A stretch of DNA of 64,000 bases from Mesotoga sp. BH458_6_3_2_1 (GCF_003664995.1 NZ_JFHL01000002.1:248001-312000), one strand, 5' to 3'. Shown: positions 51,925 through 61,903, numbered from the stretch's first letter. Program-made: numbers and translations. Notes: a model not told the origin generated them from the sequence alone.

Positions 51925-53187
51925 ATGCGCAAAAGATTAATTCTTGCACTTCTTATCGTTTCTTTTGCAGTATTCACCTTTGCTGTGACGGAGATTGAGT
52001 TTTGGCACGCGATGGGTGGTGCCCAGGGAACCACAGTCAATGAAATCGTGGCATCTTTCAATGAGGCAAACCCTGATATTGTGGTAGAAGCCATTTATGT
52101 GGGAAATTACAGTGCTTTGCAGCAGAAACTCCTGGTCAGTGCGGAGAGTAATACTCTACCAGCTCTGTCTCAGGCTTATGGAAATTGGACTGCAAGACTC
52201 ATTCCTCGAAATGCTGTACAAGAACTTGATTCGTTGATTGCTGATCCTGAAACGGGATTGACCGATGAAGAGTGGGCGGCCATCTGGAGTCCATTCAAGA
52301 GAATGGTTACCTGGGGCGACACAGTATACGCTCTTCCCTTCAACAAGAGCACATATGTCCTTTACTACAATACAGACCTCTTTGAGGAATATGGTCTGGA
52401 AGTTCCTAAGACAATGGATGATCTCCTTTTTGCAGCAATGATGCTCACTGAGGATAAAAATAACGACGGACAGATTGATCAGTACGGCTTTGGCTTCAGA
52501 ACTACAATTGATCATTTCATGATATTCCTGAGAGCCAATGGTGGCGAAGCAATTGAGATAAAGCCAGATGGTTCGGTAGAGGTCATTATAAATTCTCCTG
52601 AAGCTAAGGAAGCCCTTCAATTAATGTATGACATGGCTCACACTTATAAGGTCGCTCTCTTCCAGGGAGGATATCTTGATGCGCCATTTGGTGATGGCCA
52701 GATTGCCATGTTTGTTGAAACAATCGCTTCCGCTTCTTATGTCGATTCCGGTTCAAGAGGAAAGCATGGTTGGGCATGGGCACCAGTTCCGATGTGGGAA
52801 GTTCAGGCACCGCCCTTTGCTGGTACGGATGTCGTTATGTTTAAAGGTATCACACCGGAGCAAAAGTCTGCTGCCTGGAAGTTCATGAAGTACCTTATAA
52901 GCCCTGAGATCCAGGCTTACTGGTCAGTTAAAACTGGATACATGCCGGTAACGGAAATTGCATTGACGACCCCTCAGTGGAAAGCATATGAAGAACAGAA
53001 CCCGACTGTCCTAGTTCCTATCAGCCAGATTCCATTTGGCTCGGTAGATCCGAATGTTGCTCTTTGGGACGATGTCAGGACTGTTCTCGGAACGATGGTT
53101 GGAGATGTAATTAACCAGAAGAGAACCGTCGAAGAAGGACTCGCCTGGGCCGAACAGGAAATCCTTCTGAAGGTTGCTGAGCAGTAG
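51925..53187 (+). CDS. Extracellular solute-binding protein, family 1 (orphan)
   Basis: 420 residues with a signal peptide (RLILALLIVSFAVFTFAVTE), no lipobox. EIEFWHAMGGAQGTTVNEIV is the UgpB-like N-terminal motif; YALPFNKSTYVLYYNTDLFE and KSAAWKFMKYLISPEIQAYW are family landmarks. Resembles glycerol-3-phosphate/sugar-binding UgpB types. Own promoter and terminator on both sides; no permease or ATPase next to it, so it must share a channel encoded elsewhere. Confidence 0.92.
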   Translation: MRKRLILALLIVSFAVFTFAVTEIEFWHAMGGAQGTTVNEIVASFNEANPDIVVEAIYVGNYSALQQKLLVSAESNTLPALSQAYGNWTARLIPRNAVQELDSLIADPETGLTDEEWAAIWSPFKRMVTWGDTVYALPFNKSTYVLYYNTDLFEEYGLEVPKTMDDLLFAAMMLTEDKNNDGQIDQYGFGFRTTIDHFMIFLRANGGEAIEIKPDGSVEVIINSPEAKEALQLMYDMAHTYKVALFQGGYLDAPFGDGQIAMFVETIASASYVDSGSRGKHGWAWAPVPMWEVQAPPFAGTDVVMFKGITPEQKSAAWKFMKYLISPEIQAYWSVKTGYMPVTEIALTTPQWKAYEEQNPTVLVPISQIPFGSVDPNVALWDDVRTVLGTMVGDVINQKRTVEEGLAWAEQEILLKVAEQ

Positions 53188-53208
53188 AAGCATAAGTCAA
53201 GAGTAGTT

Positions 53209-53233
53209 GGAGGCCTTAGGCCTCCTTTTTTTT
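53209..53233 (+). terminator. Terminator of the orphan binding-protein gene
   Basis: GGAGGCC pairs perfectly with GGCCTCC around TTA, followed by eight Ts. Confidence 0.95.
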
Positions 53234-53460
53234 GTCACAACGGTTGTCCATTTTGAGAAGCTCAAGAATGGTAGTCAAATTTTTTTAGGAGAGATACTGA
53301 TCTGGTTTTTCTGGTGACACCCAAGAGGCAAAAGCCAGAAATCTTGAATGCTATTATTGAAGAATGACAGTTGCCACGTCTTCCTGTGATTGGGGTAGAA
53401 TGTATGTGATTTGTGAAGCTGCGGTTCTTCGTGTCAGGATCATTGAAAGGCGGTTCAAAA

Positions 53461-54633
53461 ATGAAGAGATACTTTCACGCGTTCAACTTCTATGCGTTTT
53501 CGTTCTCCATACTTCTTTACCTTCTGACTTCGGCCATCAACACTAAGGCTGCAGATTGGGGGCTGTCTTATATAGAAATAGGTCTAATTAACTTTCTAGG
53601 CTGTGCTTTCTATGTAGTCTCTGCTCTGATATTTGGCAGGATGGGGGACAAAGTCGGCTTTAAGAGAAGCCTGTCGAATGGCATGTTTTTGATGGCGATA
53701 TCACTTGCCTTCGGATTCTTCTGGGCTCTTCCCATCCATCTGGTTATATCGGTAATCGGAATGAACGTCTTTTTCGGCTTCTTTTTCCCGTCAATTGAAG
53801 GCTTGCTTTCTAAGTCGGAGAAAGCTGCTGGGGTTGATCCTGCGGCGACTGTCATCCGGTTCGTTCTCTCTTGGAGCGCAGGAAACGTTGTTGGGATGGC
53901 ATTTGGCCCTTTTCTAATTCAAAAACACCCGGTAGCGGTGTTTTCTTATGGGATAACGCTCTGTTTGATTGGAACTCTCCATATAAGATCACACATCAAG
54001 AGATACGGTGAAATTCTTCCCGGTCCATTCCACGACAGATTGAAGAATTCTCTTGGCGAAATAGATTTCCCAAAGATTAAGGAGTACAGAAGAGTATATA
54101 GATTCACTTTTCTACTGGCAGGAATTATCTATACTAGTGGAATGGCGCTTTTTCCAAAACTAATCTCATCAACTGGGATACCTTTGGAGAATGTCGGGTT
54201 CTTGACCGTAGGTGCCAACATCGGAGTCTTTCTGTCCTTTGTTTTCATGAGTTTCTTCCGGTTTTGGGTTGGCAGTCCTAGAATTTCCTTTCTAACAATG
54301 ATTGCCGTATTTGGAGCTGCACTACTGACCTTTTTTCTGCCCGAAACCGCTCTGACGTTCTTCCTGGCGACTCTCTTTTCAGGCGCGACTTATGCGGTGC
54401 CTTACATATTTGCGATATTCTATGGGCTGAATTCTCGAGATGACGATCATGGAAAGCAGGGAGGGATACATGAGTCGATGGTAGGCATTATCTTCGGTGT
54501 CGGTCCGCTTATAGGGGGGTATTTTCTTCAAATTTGGGCCAGTCTGAGGAGCATTGGCCTTATGTCAATTGGATTGATTATCATCGTTATCGTAAGTCAA
54601 ATGACTTTCATCAGAAAGATCAGTTCTGAGTAG
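53461..54633 (+). CDS. Major facilitator superfamily transporter
   Basis: 390 residues from ATG 53461 (AAAGGCGG upstream), which begins just before the first helix; the frame opens at 53413. About twelve hydrophobic segments; the cytoplasmic loop 2-3 motif reads GRMGDKVGFKRSL, a good MFS motif A. C-terminal half has a TFFLATLFSGATYAVPYIF segment. Substrate not deducible; no neighbouring pathway genes. Confidence 0.85.
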   Translation: MKRYFHAFNFYAFSFSILLYLLTSAINTKAADWGLSYIEIGLINFLGCAFYVVSALIFGRMGDKVGFKRSLSNGMFLMAISLAFGFFWALPIHLVISVIGMNVFFGFFFPSIEGLLSKSEKAAGVDPAATVIRFVLSWSAGNVVGMAFGPFLIQKHPVAVFSYGITLCLIGTLHIRSHIKRYGEILPGPFHDRLKNSLGEIDFPKIKEYRRVYRFTFLLAGIIYTSGMALFPKLISSTGIPLENVGFLTVGANIGVFLSFVFMSFFRFWVGSPRISFLTMIAVFGAALLTFFLPETALTFFLATLFSGATYAVPYIFAIFYGLNSRDDDHGKQGGIHESMVGIIFGVGPLIGGYFLQIWASLRSIGLMSIGLIIIVIVSQMTFIRKISSE

Positions 54634-54931
54634 TAACAAACCCTATACGACTTGCCGCATAGTTGTACTTCTCGTGAACAGCACTTCCAAGCTAATATGT
54701 AATTCCCAATGAGAGTCTGTCTAACTAAGAATTCAATCGTGTTCTGTGTTATAATAGACGCGTTGTTGTGAGTCTAGTGACTTAATATTCCTGATTAAGA
54801 TCTTGTCCTGTCTATATTGTGTGCTCAGTAACGAATAATTCTTAAGCTGAAAGTTAATACTGAATTATTGGGGAAGGTCTTAATCATTCCGTTCACCTAC
54901 TTTTTGTCGGAAGATTTGGAAGGAGAAGTGT
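54634..54931 (+). promoter_or_regulatory. Leader/promoter region before the opuB-type operon (~300 nt without a gene)
   Basis: Extended -10 TGT-TATAAT at 54747-54755 would start transcription near 54762, giving an unusually long leader of ~170 nt. The leader contains CTTAAT/ATTAAG (54781-54799) and an inverted repeat AATAATTC (54834-54841) / GAATTATT (54862-54869). No T-run terminator and no small ORF with a ribosome site is seen. Could carry osmotic or choline control. Confidence 0.45.
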
Positions 54932-55594
54932 ATGGGTTTCTTTGAGTATCTGGCAAGAAACTACGACCTGGTGCTGATAGAGCTGCTTAATCACATAAAG
55001 ATTATTGCGATAGCGGTACCGATTGCAATTGGGATTGGCGTACCAATTGGAATAATCGTTTCAAGAAACAAGAAGGTTTCATCGATAGCTCTCTACGGAG
55101 CGGGAATTCTCATGACGATTCCCAGTCTCGCCCTCTTCGGTTACATGGTGGTCTTGCTGGCGCCGCTGAAAGCGGGAATTGGTGTAACACCGGCAGTCAT
55201 TGCTCTAGTGATCTATTCCTTCCTGCCTGTCATAAGGAATACAGTGGTGGCAGTGAATTCGGTCGATCCCAGAATGATAGAGGCGGCCAAAGGCATGGGA
55301 ATGACTAATAGCCAAATACTTTTCAGAGTCAGACTTCCACTTACTATACCGATTATCATGGCAGGTGTTAGAAATGCGGCGGTTATGGGTGTGAGTGTCG
55401 CGACTATCGCCTATCTTATAGGTGCGAGAGGGCTCGGATACTTCATCTTCTCCGGACTCGGAAGATCGAATTTCAATATGGTTCTTCTTGGAGCGATTAT
55501 TGTCTCGGCATTGGGAATAGGAATGAACTACGGTTTGCTGGCTCTGGAAGAGGCCATTACTCCTAAAGGTCTGAAAATTGAACGGGATAAGTGA
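54932..55594 (+). CDS. Glycine betaine/choline ABC transporter permease (OpuBB type)
   Basis: 220 residues, AGGAGAAG ribosome site. Hydrophobic core beginning HIKIIAIAVPIAIGIGVPIG; TIPSLALFGYMVVLLAPL and the EAA loop RMIEAAKGMGMTNSQILFRV followed by LPLTIPIIMAGVRNAAVMGV are typical of the OpuC/OpuB/ProW group. First permease of a four-gene quaternary-amine uptake system. Confidence 0.93.
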   Translation: MGFFEYLARNYDLVLIELLNHIKIIAIAVPIAIGIGVPIGIIVSRNKKVSSIALYGAGILMTIPSLALFGYMVVLLAPLKAGIGVTPAVIALVIYSFLPVIRNTVVAVNSVDPRMIEAAKGMGMTNSQILFRVRLPLTIPIIMAGVRNAAVMGVSVATIAYLIGARGLGYFIFSGLGRSNFNMVLLGAIIVSALGIGMNYGLLALEEAITPKGLKIERDK

Positions 55595-55605
55595 GGAGGA
55601 GATTG

Positions 55606-56733
55606 ATGTCGATAGAATTCAAGAACGTAGTTAAAGAATATGAAGTCGGATTGAGAGCAGTGGACAATCTGAACATATCATTTGAAGATAAGAAACTTAC
55701 AATACTCATCGGTCCTTCTGGTTGCGGAAAGACAACCACTCTGAAGATGATCAACAGATTAATTGAAAAGACAAGCGGGGAAATCATTGTCGACGGGACT
55801 TCTCTTGACGAAATTGATCCCATCAAATTGAGGAGAAGCATTGGCTATGTGATTCAGGAGATTGGACTCTTTCCTCACATGACCGTTTTCGATAATATTG
55901 CCGTTACTCCCAGACTAATGAAGTGGGATGAGTCAAGAATCAAGAAACACGTTCTTGATTTGCTGGATCTGGTTAATCTTGAACCTTCCGACTATTCGGA
56001 GAAATATCCAGCCCAGCTTTCGGGTGGTCAACGCCAGAGAGTAGGAGTTGCGAGAGGTCTGGCTTCTGACCCCAAGATAGTTCTTATGGATGAACCTTTT
56101 GGGGCAATAGACCCTATTAATCGCGAAAAACTTCAGGACGGGTTTCTCGAGATTCAGTCGAAGATCGAGAAGACGATTATCTTTGTTACTCACGATATTC
56201 GAGAAGCGATCAAATTGGGTGATAGGATAGCTATTCTAGACAACGGAAAGCTAGTTCAGTATGCCGACACCATGACGGTGGTTCAGGAACCGGCTAACGA
56301 GTTTGTTGAAGATCTTCTTGGTGCAGACAGAGCGTTGAAGGGTCTTGAACTTGTGCGAGTAAGGGAGACCTACGTTCCCGGTGGAAAGTGGATCGAAGAT
56401 GCAGGTGACTGCGATGTGAAGAAGGCAAAGGATTTCCTAAACAATGAGGGAAGGAAATTTGCCTACGTTGTCGACGGTAACAAGAGGCTTAAGGGCTATG
56501 TGATGCTGAAACAGCTTAACAAAGCGTCTGATGTAGAACCATTGAAGAAGTACTTGAGATCGATCGAGACCATACAACCTCTTTCGAATTTGATGGAGGC
56601 GATGTCTTTGATCATGAATACCGGGCTTTCCTCATTACCGGTAGTAGATGATAAAGAGAGGCTACTTGGCATCTTGAGGTTCAGAGACCTTGTGAACCTA
56701 GTAGGCTCTTATGAATCATCTGATGAGGAGTGA
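55606..56733 (+). CDS. Glycine betaine/choline ABC transporter ATP-binding protein (OpuBA type) with CBS domains
   Basis: 375 residues from ATG 55606 (GAGGAGGAG upstream). Walker A IGPSGCGKTTTLKMI, Q-loop IGYVIQEIGLFPHMTV, signature LSGGQRQRVGVARGLA, Walker B IVLMDEPFGAIDP, H-loop FVTHDIREA. C-terminal ~110 residues form a CBS pair (IETIQPLSNLMEAMSLIMN, LSSLPVVDDKERLLGILRF), the part that senses ionic strength in OpuA-type transporters. This supports an osmoprotectant role. Confidence 0.95.
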   Translation: MSIEFKNVVKEYEVGLRAVDNLNISFEDKKLTILIGPSGCGKTTTLKMINRLIEKTSGEIIVDGTSLDEIDPIKLRRSIGYVIQEIGLFPHMTVFDNIAVTPRLMKWDESRIKKHVLDLLDLVNLEPSDYSEKYPAQLSGGQRQRVGVARGLASDPKIVLMDEPFGAIDPINREKLQDGFLEIQSKIEKTIIFVTHDIREAIKLGDRIAILDNGKLVQYADTMTVVQEPANEFVEDLLGADRALKGLELVRVRETYVPGGKWIEDAGDCDVKKAKDFLNNEGRKFAYVVDGNKRLKGYVMLKQLNKASDVEPLKKYLRSIETIQPLSNLMEAMSLIMNTGLSSLPVVDDKERLLGILRFRDLVNLVGSYESSDEE

Positions 56734-56737
56734 GGCT

Positions 56738-57379
56738 ATGGAAGTCATAGAATATATGGTCGAGAACTCTAGTTATATTATGGAAAGGTTTCTTGAACAC
56801 ATTTTCATATTCCTCGCTTCCTGGAGTATGGCGGTAGTGGCGGGAGTTGCAATTGCAATTTTCGTTACCAGGCCAGGTCATAGAAAAGCCGGTAACCTGG
56901 TTCTTTCGATCACAGGAGCAACTCAAGCCGTACCCAGTATCGCAGTGATCGCTCTTGTCTTTCTGTTCATGGGAATTGGAGCCGCACCTGCCGTTGTTGC
57001 CCTGTTCCTTTACAGTCTTGTGCCAGTAGTTTTCAATACTGCTTCAGGCTTAATGAATGTCTCGATGAAGATGAAAGAGGCTGCTAAAGGAATGGGAATG
57101 ACTAACAGGCAGATATTGTGGAAGGTGGAAATGCCTGTAACAGTTCCAACAATGCTTTCGGGAATTAGAAGTTCGGCAACAATAAATATCGGTACTGCCG
57201 CTATCGCCGCATCAATTGGTGCGGGGGGTCTCGGAGAAATTATCTTCACAGGACTTCGTATGACAAAGGGTCCGATGATAATTGCAGGAGCAATTCCTGT
57301 GACGCTCCTGGCGATAGCAGTAGATATAATCCTAGGTTTTTCGGAGAAGGCTCTTACTTCGAAAGGCCTCAGAACATAG
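56738..57379 (+). CDS. Glycine betaine/choline ABC transporter permease (OpuBD type)
   Basis: 213 residues from ATG 56738 (GAGGAGTGAGG upstream, overlapping the preceding stop). IFLASWSMAVVAGVAIAIFV, QAVPSIAVIALVFLFMGIGA and the EAA loop KMKEAAKGMGMTNRQILWKV match the second OpuB permease and closely resemble the first permease of this operon. Confidence 0.93.
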   Translation: MEVIEYMVENSSYIMERFLEHIFIFLASWSMAVVAGVAIAIFVTRPGHRKAGNLVLSITGATQAVPSIAVIALVFLFMGIGAAPAVVALFLYSLVPVVFNTASGLMNVSMKMKEAAKGMGMTNRQILWKVEMPVTVPTMLSGIRSSATINIGTAAIAASIGAGGLGEIIFTGLRMTKGPMIIAGAIPVTLLAIAVDIILGFSEKALTSKGLRT

Positions 57380-57400
57380 GAAACATGGAGGTGTTTAGTT

Positions 57401-58285
57401 TTGAAGAGACTATTTCTAATTGCGCTGGTAGTATTAATGGCAACAGCTATGTCGTTTGGCCAGACAAGGCTGAATGTTGGAGCAAAGAACTTCACGGAAC
57501 AGTATATCGTCAGTAGCATGATTTCGCAACTTCTGGAAGATGCAGGGTTTAGAGTGACCGAGAATTTTGGAATGAGTTCATTTGTTGCAAGAAGTGCACT
57601 CGAGACCGGGCAGATTGATCTTTATGCTGACTACACGGGTACTGCCTGGCCCACATATTTAGGTCATGAAAAGATGATTAGAGATCCCCTTGCTCTTTAT
57701 GATGCTGTGAAGGCCGAGGATCTTGAAAATGGAATCGTATGGCTTGACATGGCCAATTTCAATAATACATACGCTTTGGCTGTAAGAAGGGATTTCGCTG
57801 CTGAGCATGGACTACAAACTCTTGAAGATCTTGCAGAACTTACGCATGAAAACCCAGATCTGCTTTTTGGAATCGTATACGAATTCCTCGAAAGAGATGA
57901 TGGGTTCTGGCCGATGAGTGAGACATACGGTTTTGCTGTGGAAAAGAGGCAAGTTAAGACAATGGAGATAGGGCTAACCTATGAGGCACTTGACAAGAAT
58001 CAGATAGACGTTGCCATGGTCTTTTCAACTGATGGAAAGCTGGAGAAATACAATCTTCTAGTACTCGAAGATACAAAGAATTTCTTCCCGTCATACAATC
58101 TTGCCGTTACTGTACGTAAGGAAGTACTGGATAACAATCCCGAGATAGAAGAGATCTTGAGACCAATATCCGTGTATCTTACAGAACCAATAATGATCAG
58201 GTTGAATTATTTGGTAGACGCCGGTGGTTATGAGCCAGATGAAGTTGCCGAAGGATTCCTTAAGGGATTGGGTCTGATAGATTAA
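57401..58285 (+). CDS. Glycine betaine/choline-binding protein (OpuBC type)
   Basis: 294 residues from TTG 57401 (GGAGGTG upstream). Signal peptide RLFLIALVVLMATAMSFGQT without lipobox, then the hallmark VGAKNFTEQYIVSSMISQLL, GMSSFVARSALETGQIDLY and DYTGTAW (ligand-site aromatics), later YEALDKNQIDVAMVFSTDG. Periplasmic receptor of the OpuB-type importer. Confidence 0.94.
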   Translation: MKRLFLIALVVLMATAMSFGQTRLNVGAKNFTEQYIVSSMISQLLEDAGFRVTENFGMSSFVARSALETGQIDLYADYTGTAWPTYLGHEKMIRDPLALYDAVKAEDLENGIVWLDMANFNNTYALAVRRDFAAEHGLQTLEDLAELTHENPDLLFGIVYEFLERDDGFWPMSETYGFAVEKRQVKTMEIGLTYEALDKNQIDVAMVFSTDGKLEKYNLLVLEDTKNFFPSYNLAVTVRKEVLDNNPEIEEILRPISVYLTEPIMIRLNYLVDAGGYEPDEVAEGFLKGLGLID

Positions 58286-58308
58286 GTTAGTTCATATTGG
58301 ATTTAGAG

Positions 58309-58330
58309 AGCCGCCTCAGGGCGGCTTTGT
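58309..58330 (+). terminator. Terminator of the opuB-type operon
   Basis: AGCCGCC pairs with GGCGGCT around TCAG; followed by TTGTTATTG, a modest T-tract. Confidence 0.75.
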
Positions 58331-58450
58331 TATTGTACCGGCTGAATAATGATTAATTTCGCAATGTTGTGGCGGCTTCTATGTTCACTGAAGCCAACGA
58401 AACAGACCTTCTCAGTGGCGTTGTAGGTAGACACCCCGTCTGGCTTGCTA

Positions 58451-58459
58451 TGATATAAT
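58451..58459 (+). promoter_or_regulatory. Extended -10 of ppdK
   Basis: TGA-TATAAT, 35 nt before the GTG start, no clear -35. The rest of the 200-nt gap holds nothing recognisable. Confidence 0.6.
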
Positions 58460-58494
58460 CAGTCGAATATGCTTTCAGGAAGGGAGGAAACAAA

Positions 58495-61137
58495 GTGTCA
58501 GAGAAATTTGTGTACTATTTTGGAAAGAAGAAGGCCGAAGGCGACGCGAAGATGAAAAATCTTCTTGGCGGAAAGGGAGCAAACCTATCCGAGATGGTTA
58601 AGATAGGGATACCTGTTCCTCCGGGCTTCACTATTTCCACAGAGGTCTGCAAGTACTACTACGAGCATGGTAATACATATCCAGAAAGCCTGGAGAATGA
58701 AGTAGAAGAAGCTGTAAAGCTTTTGGAAGTAGAAACCGGAAAGGGATTTGGTTCTACTGAGAGACCATTGCTTGTTTCGGTGAGGTCAGGAGCGGCAATC
58801 TCAATGCCTGGCATGATGGACACGATTCTGAATCTTGGTCTCAATGATGACACTGTAAATGGTTTGATCAGAGAGTCAGGCAATCCCAGATTCTGCTACG
58901 ACGCCTATAGAAGATTTCTTCAGATGTTCGGAGACGTTGTTCTGAAAATCGAGCACTCCGAGTTCGAAGGAGCACTGAAGAGCATCAAGAAGGAAAAAGG
59001 CGTGAAACTTGATACGGAACTCGATGCAGAAGATATGAAAGAGGTTGTCAAGAGATATTTAGAGGTCTACAAGAAGGCTGGCAAAGAGTTCCCTCAGGAT
59101 CCTTGGAAACAATTGTGGATGGCTACCGACGCAGTATTTGGAAGTTGGATGAATGAAAGGGCGATAAAGTATCGTGCCCTCAATGGAATAAGAGAGGGAG
59201 AACTCCTGGGAACTGCGGTTAACGTTGTGGCAATGGTTTTTGGCAACACGGGAGAAGATAGTGGAACGGGAGTTGCATTCACGAGAGATCCTAATACCGG
59301 CGAGAAGCAATTTTATGGAGAGTATTTGCCTAACGCTCAGGGAGAGGACGTTGTTGCCGGAACGCGTACACCATTCCCTCTAACAAAACTCCAGGATATT
59401 AATCCGGCAGTTTACGATCAGTTGCTAGATATCTTCAGCAAACTGGAGAATCATTATCGAGACATGCAGGACATTGAATTTACTGTTGAACACGGGGTTC
59501 TGTATTTGCTTCAGACTCGTAATGGAAAGCGGACTCCTTACGCAAGCGTCAAGATCGCGGTTGATCTCGCTGATGAAAAGAGAATTTCCAAAGAAGAAGC
59601 AGTTATGAGAGTCACTCCCGAACATATTGAGACTCTTCTTCACCCCTATTTCACCAAAGAGACTATGGAGAGTGCAGAGCTCCTCGCAAAGGGAATAGCA
59701 GCATCTCCGGGAGCGGCGGCCGGAGTAATTGCCTTTGACCCAGAAACGGCAGAAAGAATGGTTAAAGAAGATAGCAAATCTGTCATTCTTGTTAGGCCGG
59801 AGACTTCTCCAGAGGATATTGCCGGAATGGCGGCTTCCCGGGGGATTCTGACCTCCACTGGAGGCAAGACTTCTCATGCCGCAGTCGTCGCCAGAGGAAT
59901 GGGCAAGACCTGTATTGTAGGCTGTGAAGCAGTTGAAGTTGATCAGAAGACAAGAGTCATGAAGGTGAATGGAAAGATTATAAAGGAAGGCGAATGGATA
60001 AGTATCGATGGTACATCTGGTGAAGTCTTTATGGGCAAGCTGGATTCCGTTAAGCCTCAGGGTCTTGAAGGGCCTCTAGCAAAGCTTCTCAGTTGGGCAG
60101 ACGAAATCAGGAAGCTCGGAATAAGGACCAACGCCGACACTCCGAATGATGCGAAGATAGCTCGGGAATTCGGTGCTGAAGGAATAGGTCTTACGAGAAC
60201 CGAGCACATGTTCTTCCAGGAAGACAGGATTTTTGCTGTCCGACAGATGATTACCTCTAATACCAAAGAGCAGAGAGAAAAATCTCTGGCAAAAATTCTT
60301 CCGATGCAGGAAGAGGATTTTTATGGAATATTCAAGGCTATGGAAGGCCTTCCTGTAACAATAAGACTTCTCGATCCCCCTCTTCACGAATTCCTTCCAA
60401 AAGATGACGAGGACGTGAAAGAGCTTTCCGAAGAGATGGGTATGACCTATGAGGAACTCAAGGCAACTATTGAAGATCTTCATGAATTCAACCCGATGAT
60501 GGGATTCAGAGGTTGCAGACTTGCTGTAGTTTATCCTGAAATAGCTGAAATGCAGACTAAGGCGATAATTGGAGCAGCTCTTCGGTTAGTGAAGGAAGGA
60601 AAATCAGTCATTCCCGAAATAATGATTCCATTAATTGTCGAAATAGAAGAATTGAAGTACGTCAAATCGATAATCATTAAGGCGGCCGAGGAGCTGATTG
60701 CTGAGTCGGGTACAAAGCTTGAATACAAGGTTGGAACAATGATTGAGGTTCCGAGAGCCGCACTGACTGCAGATGAAATAGCCAAAGAAGCAGAGTTCTT
60801 TAGCTTCGGGACAAATGACCTTACTCAAATGACCTATGGGTTTAGTAGAGACGACTATGGAAAATTCGTCGGCCATTACTTGGAGAAGGGCATTCTAGAG
60901 AGTGATCCATTCCAGAAGTTGGACAGAACTGGTGTTGGACAGCTCGTTAAAATGGGAACAGAGAAGGGACGCTCAACCAGGCCCGATCTTAAGGTTGGAA
61001 TCTGTGGTGAGCATGGTGGAGAGCCTTCGTCGGTTGAATTCTGTCATATTGTGGGTCTCAATTATGTCAGTTGTTCTCCTTACAGAGTTCCCGTGGCTAG
61101 GTTATCGGCAGCTCAAGCAGTAGTGAAGAATAGATAA
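58495..61137 (+). CDS. ppdK: Pyruvate, phosphate dikinase
   Basis: 880 residues from GTG 58495 (GGGAGGAAAC upstream). Interconverts pyruvate, ATP and phosphate with PEP, AMP and PPi. Domains: N-terminal nucleotide-binding half (KNLLGGKGANLSEMVKIGIP, SVRSGAAISMPGMMDTILNL), central phosphohistidine domain (GGKTSHAAVVARGMGKTCIV, catalytic His), C-terminal PEP/pyruvate TIM barrel (GIGLTRTEHMFF, FFSFGTNDLTQMTYGFSRDD, GICGEHGGEPSS with the catalytic Cys). With PPi-PFK in this window it links PPi to glycolysis. Confidence 0.97.
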   Translation: MSEKFVYYFGKKKAEGDAKMKNLLGGKGANLSEMVKIGIPVPPGFTISTEVCKYYYEHGNTYPESLENEVEEAVKLLEVETGKGFGSTERPLLVSVRSGAAISMPGMMDTILNLGLNDDTVNGLIRESGNPRFCYDAYRRFLQMFGDVVLKIEHSEFEGALKSIKKEKGVKLDTELDAEDMKEVVKRYLEVYKKAGKEFPQDPWKQLWMATDAVFGSWMNERAIKYRALNGIREGELLGTAVNVVAMVFGNTGEDSGTGVAFTRDPNTGEKQFYGEYLPNAQGEDVVAGTRTPFPLTKLQDINPAVYDQLLDIFSKLENHYRDMQDIEFTVEHGVLYLLQTRNGKRTPYASVKIAVDLADEKRISKEEAVMRVTPEHIETLLHPYFTKETMESAELLAKGIAASPGAAAGVIAFDPETAERMVKEDSKSVILVRPETSPEDIAGMAASRGILTSTGGKTSHAAVVARGMGKTCIVGCEAVEVDQKTRVMKVNGKIIKEGEWISIDGTSGEVFMGKLDSVKPQGLEGPLAKLLSWADEIRKLGIRTNADTPNDAKIAREFGAEGIGLTRTEHMFFQEDRIFAVRQMITSNTKEQREKSLAKILPMQEEDFYGIFKAMEGLPVTIRLLDPPLHEFLPKDDEDVKELSEEMGMTYEELKATIEDLHEFNPMMGFRGCRLAVVYPEIAEMQTKAIIGAALRLVKEGKSVIPEIMIPLIVEIEELKYVKSIIIKAAEELIAESGTKLEYKVGTMIEVPRAALTADEIAKEAEFFSFGTNDLTQMTYGFSRDDYGKFVGHYLEKGILESDPFQKLDRTGVGQLVKMGTEKGRSTRPDLKVGICGEHGGEPSSVEFCHIVGLNYVSCSPYRVPVARLSAAQAVVKNR

Positions 61138-61148
61138 TCATTACTTCA

Positions 61149-61175
61149 GGCCGCGCCCGAGGGTGCGCGGCCTTT
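61149..61175 (+). terminator. Hairpin after ppdK
   Basis: GGCCGCGC (61149-61156) pairs with GCGCGGCC (61165-61172), loop CCGAGGGT, then only TTTA. Strong stem but a weak T-tract; the oadB ribosome site follows 11 nt later, so partial read-through into oadB is likely. Confidence 0.6.
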
Positions 61176-61198
61176 ACTATTTTGGAGGTTTGCCTATC

Positions 61199-61903
61199 AT
61201 GGCAGCGTTGATCTCGGGATATCTAGCACAAACAGGATTCGCCACGGTAAGCTGGGAGAATTGGGTAATGTTTGCAATTGCGGGTCTTCTTGTCTATCTT
61301 GCGGTTGCGAAAGATGCTGAACCGCTTCTTCTTGTGCCAATTGCATTCGGAATGGTAATTGCAAATATTCCTCCAGAGGTCACTGGAGTTTTTACTCCTG
61401 GCACTGGCATTATGTGGATTCTGCAACAGGGATTGATGCTAGGAATATATCCCCCTTTGATATTTCTCGGTATTGGAGCGGTGACTGACTTCTCTTTCGT
61501 GTTAGCTAATCCCAAGACACTCTTTCTGGGGGCTGCTGCTCAGATAGGGATTTTCATTACCTTTCTTGCAGCGAACTGGATGGGATTTTCAATTGCAGAT
61601 GCCGCAGCGATAGCAATCATTGGTGGAGCCGACGGACCTACTTCCATTTACGTTGCAAGCATTTTGGAATCCCAGTTTCTTCCCATTATTGCAATAGCTT
61701 CTTATTCATATATTGCATTGATCCCTGTTCTTCAGCCACCAATAATGAGAGCTCTCACTACTCGGAAGGAACGCTCGATAACAATGGGAAAGAAGCTCAG
61801 GAAAGTATCTAAGCTCGAAAGAATTGTCTTCCCGATTGTCGCAACTATTGCGATTTCGCTGATCGTTCCTCAGGCACTTCCGTTAGTTGGGATGTTGATG
61901 TAA
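61199..61903 (+). CDS. Sodium-pumping decarboxylase beta subunit, N-terminal fragment
   Basis: 234 residues from ATG 61199 (GGAGG upstream). Membrane protein of the OadB/GcdB/MmdB family with [36 protein letters not shown] and the region IIIa motif [15 protein letters not shown] (Na+-site aspartate). The chain stops at LPLVGMLM, where intact relatives continue for another ~140 residues. The stop overlaps the next ATG (TAATG). The decarboxylase alpha and biotin subunits are not in the window. Either a pseudogene after an internal deletion or a genuinely split gene. Confidence 0.8.
   Translation: MAALISGYLAQTGFATVSWENWVMFAIAGLLVYLAVAKDAEPLLLVPIAFGMVIANIPPEVTGVFTPGTGIMWILQQGLMLGIYPPLIFLGIGAVTDFSFVLANPKTLFLGAAAQIGIFITFLAANWMGFSIADAAAIAIIGGADGPTSIYVASILESQFLPIIAIASYSYIALIPVLQPPIMRALTTRKERSITMGKKLRKVSKLERIVFPIVATIAISLIVPQALPLVGMLM

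Noticed and set aside
61163-61198. Earlier start for oadB
   Set aside because: The extra codons lie in the ppdK hairpin; ATG 61199 has its own GGAGG.
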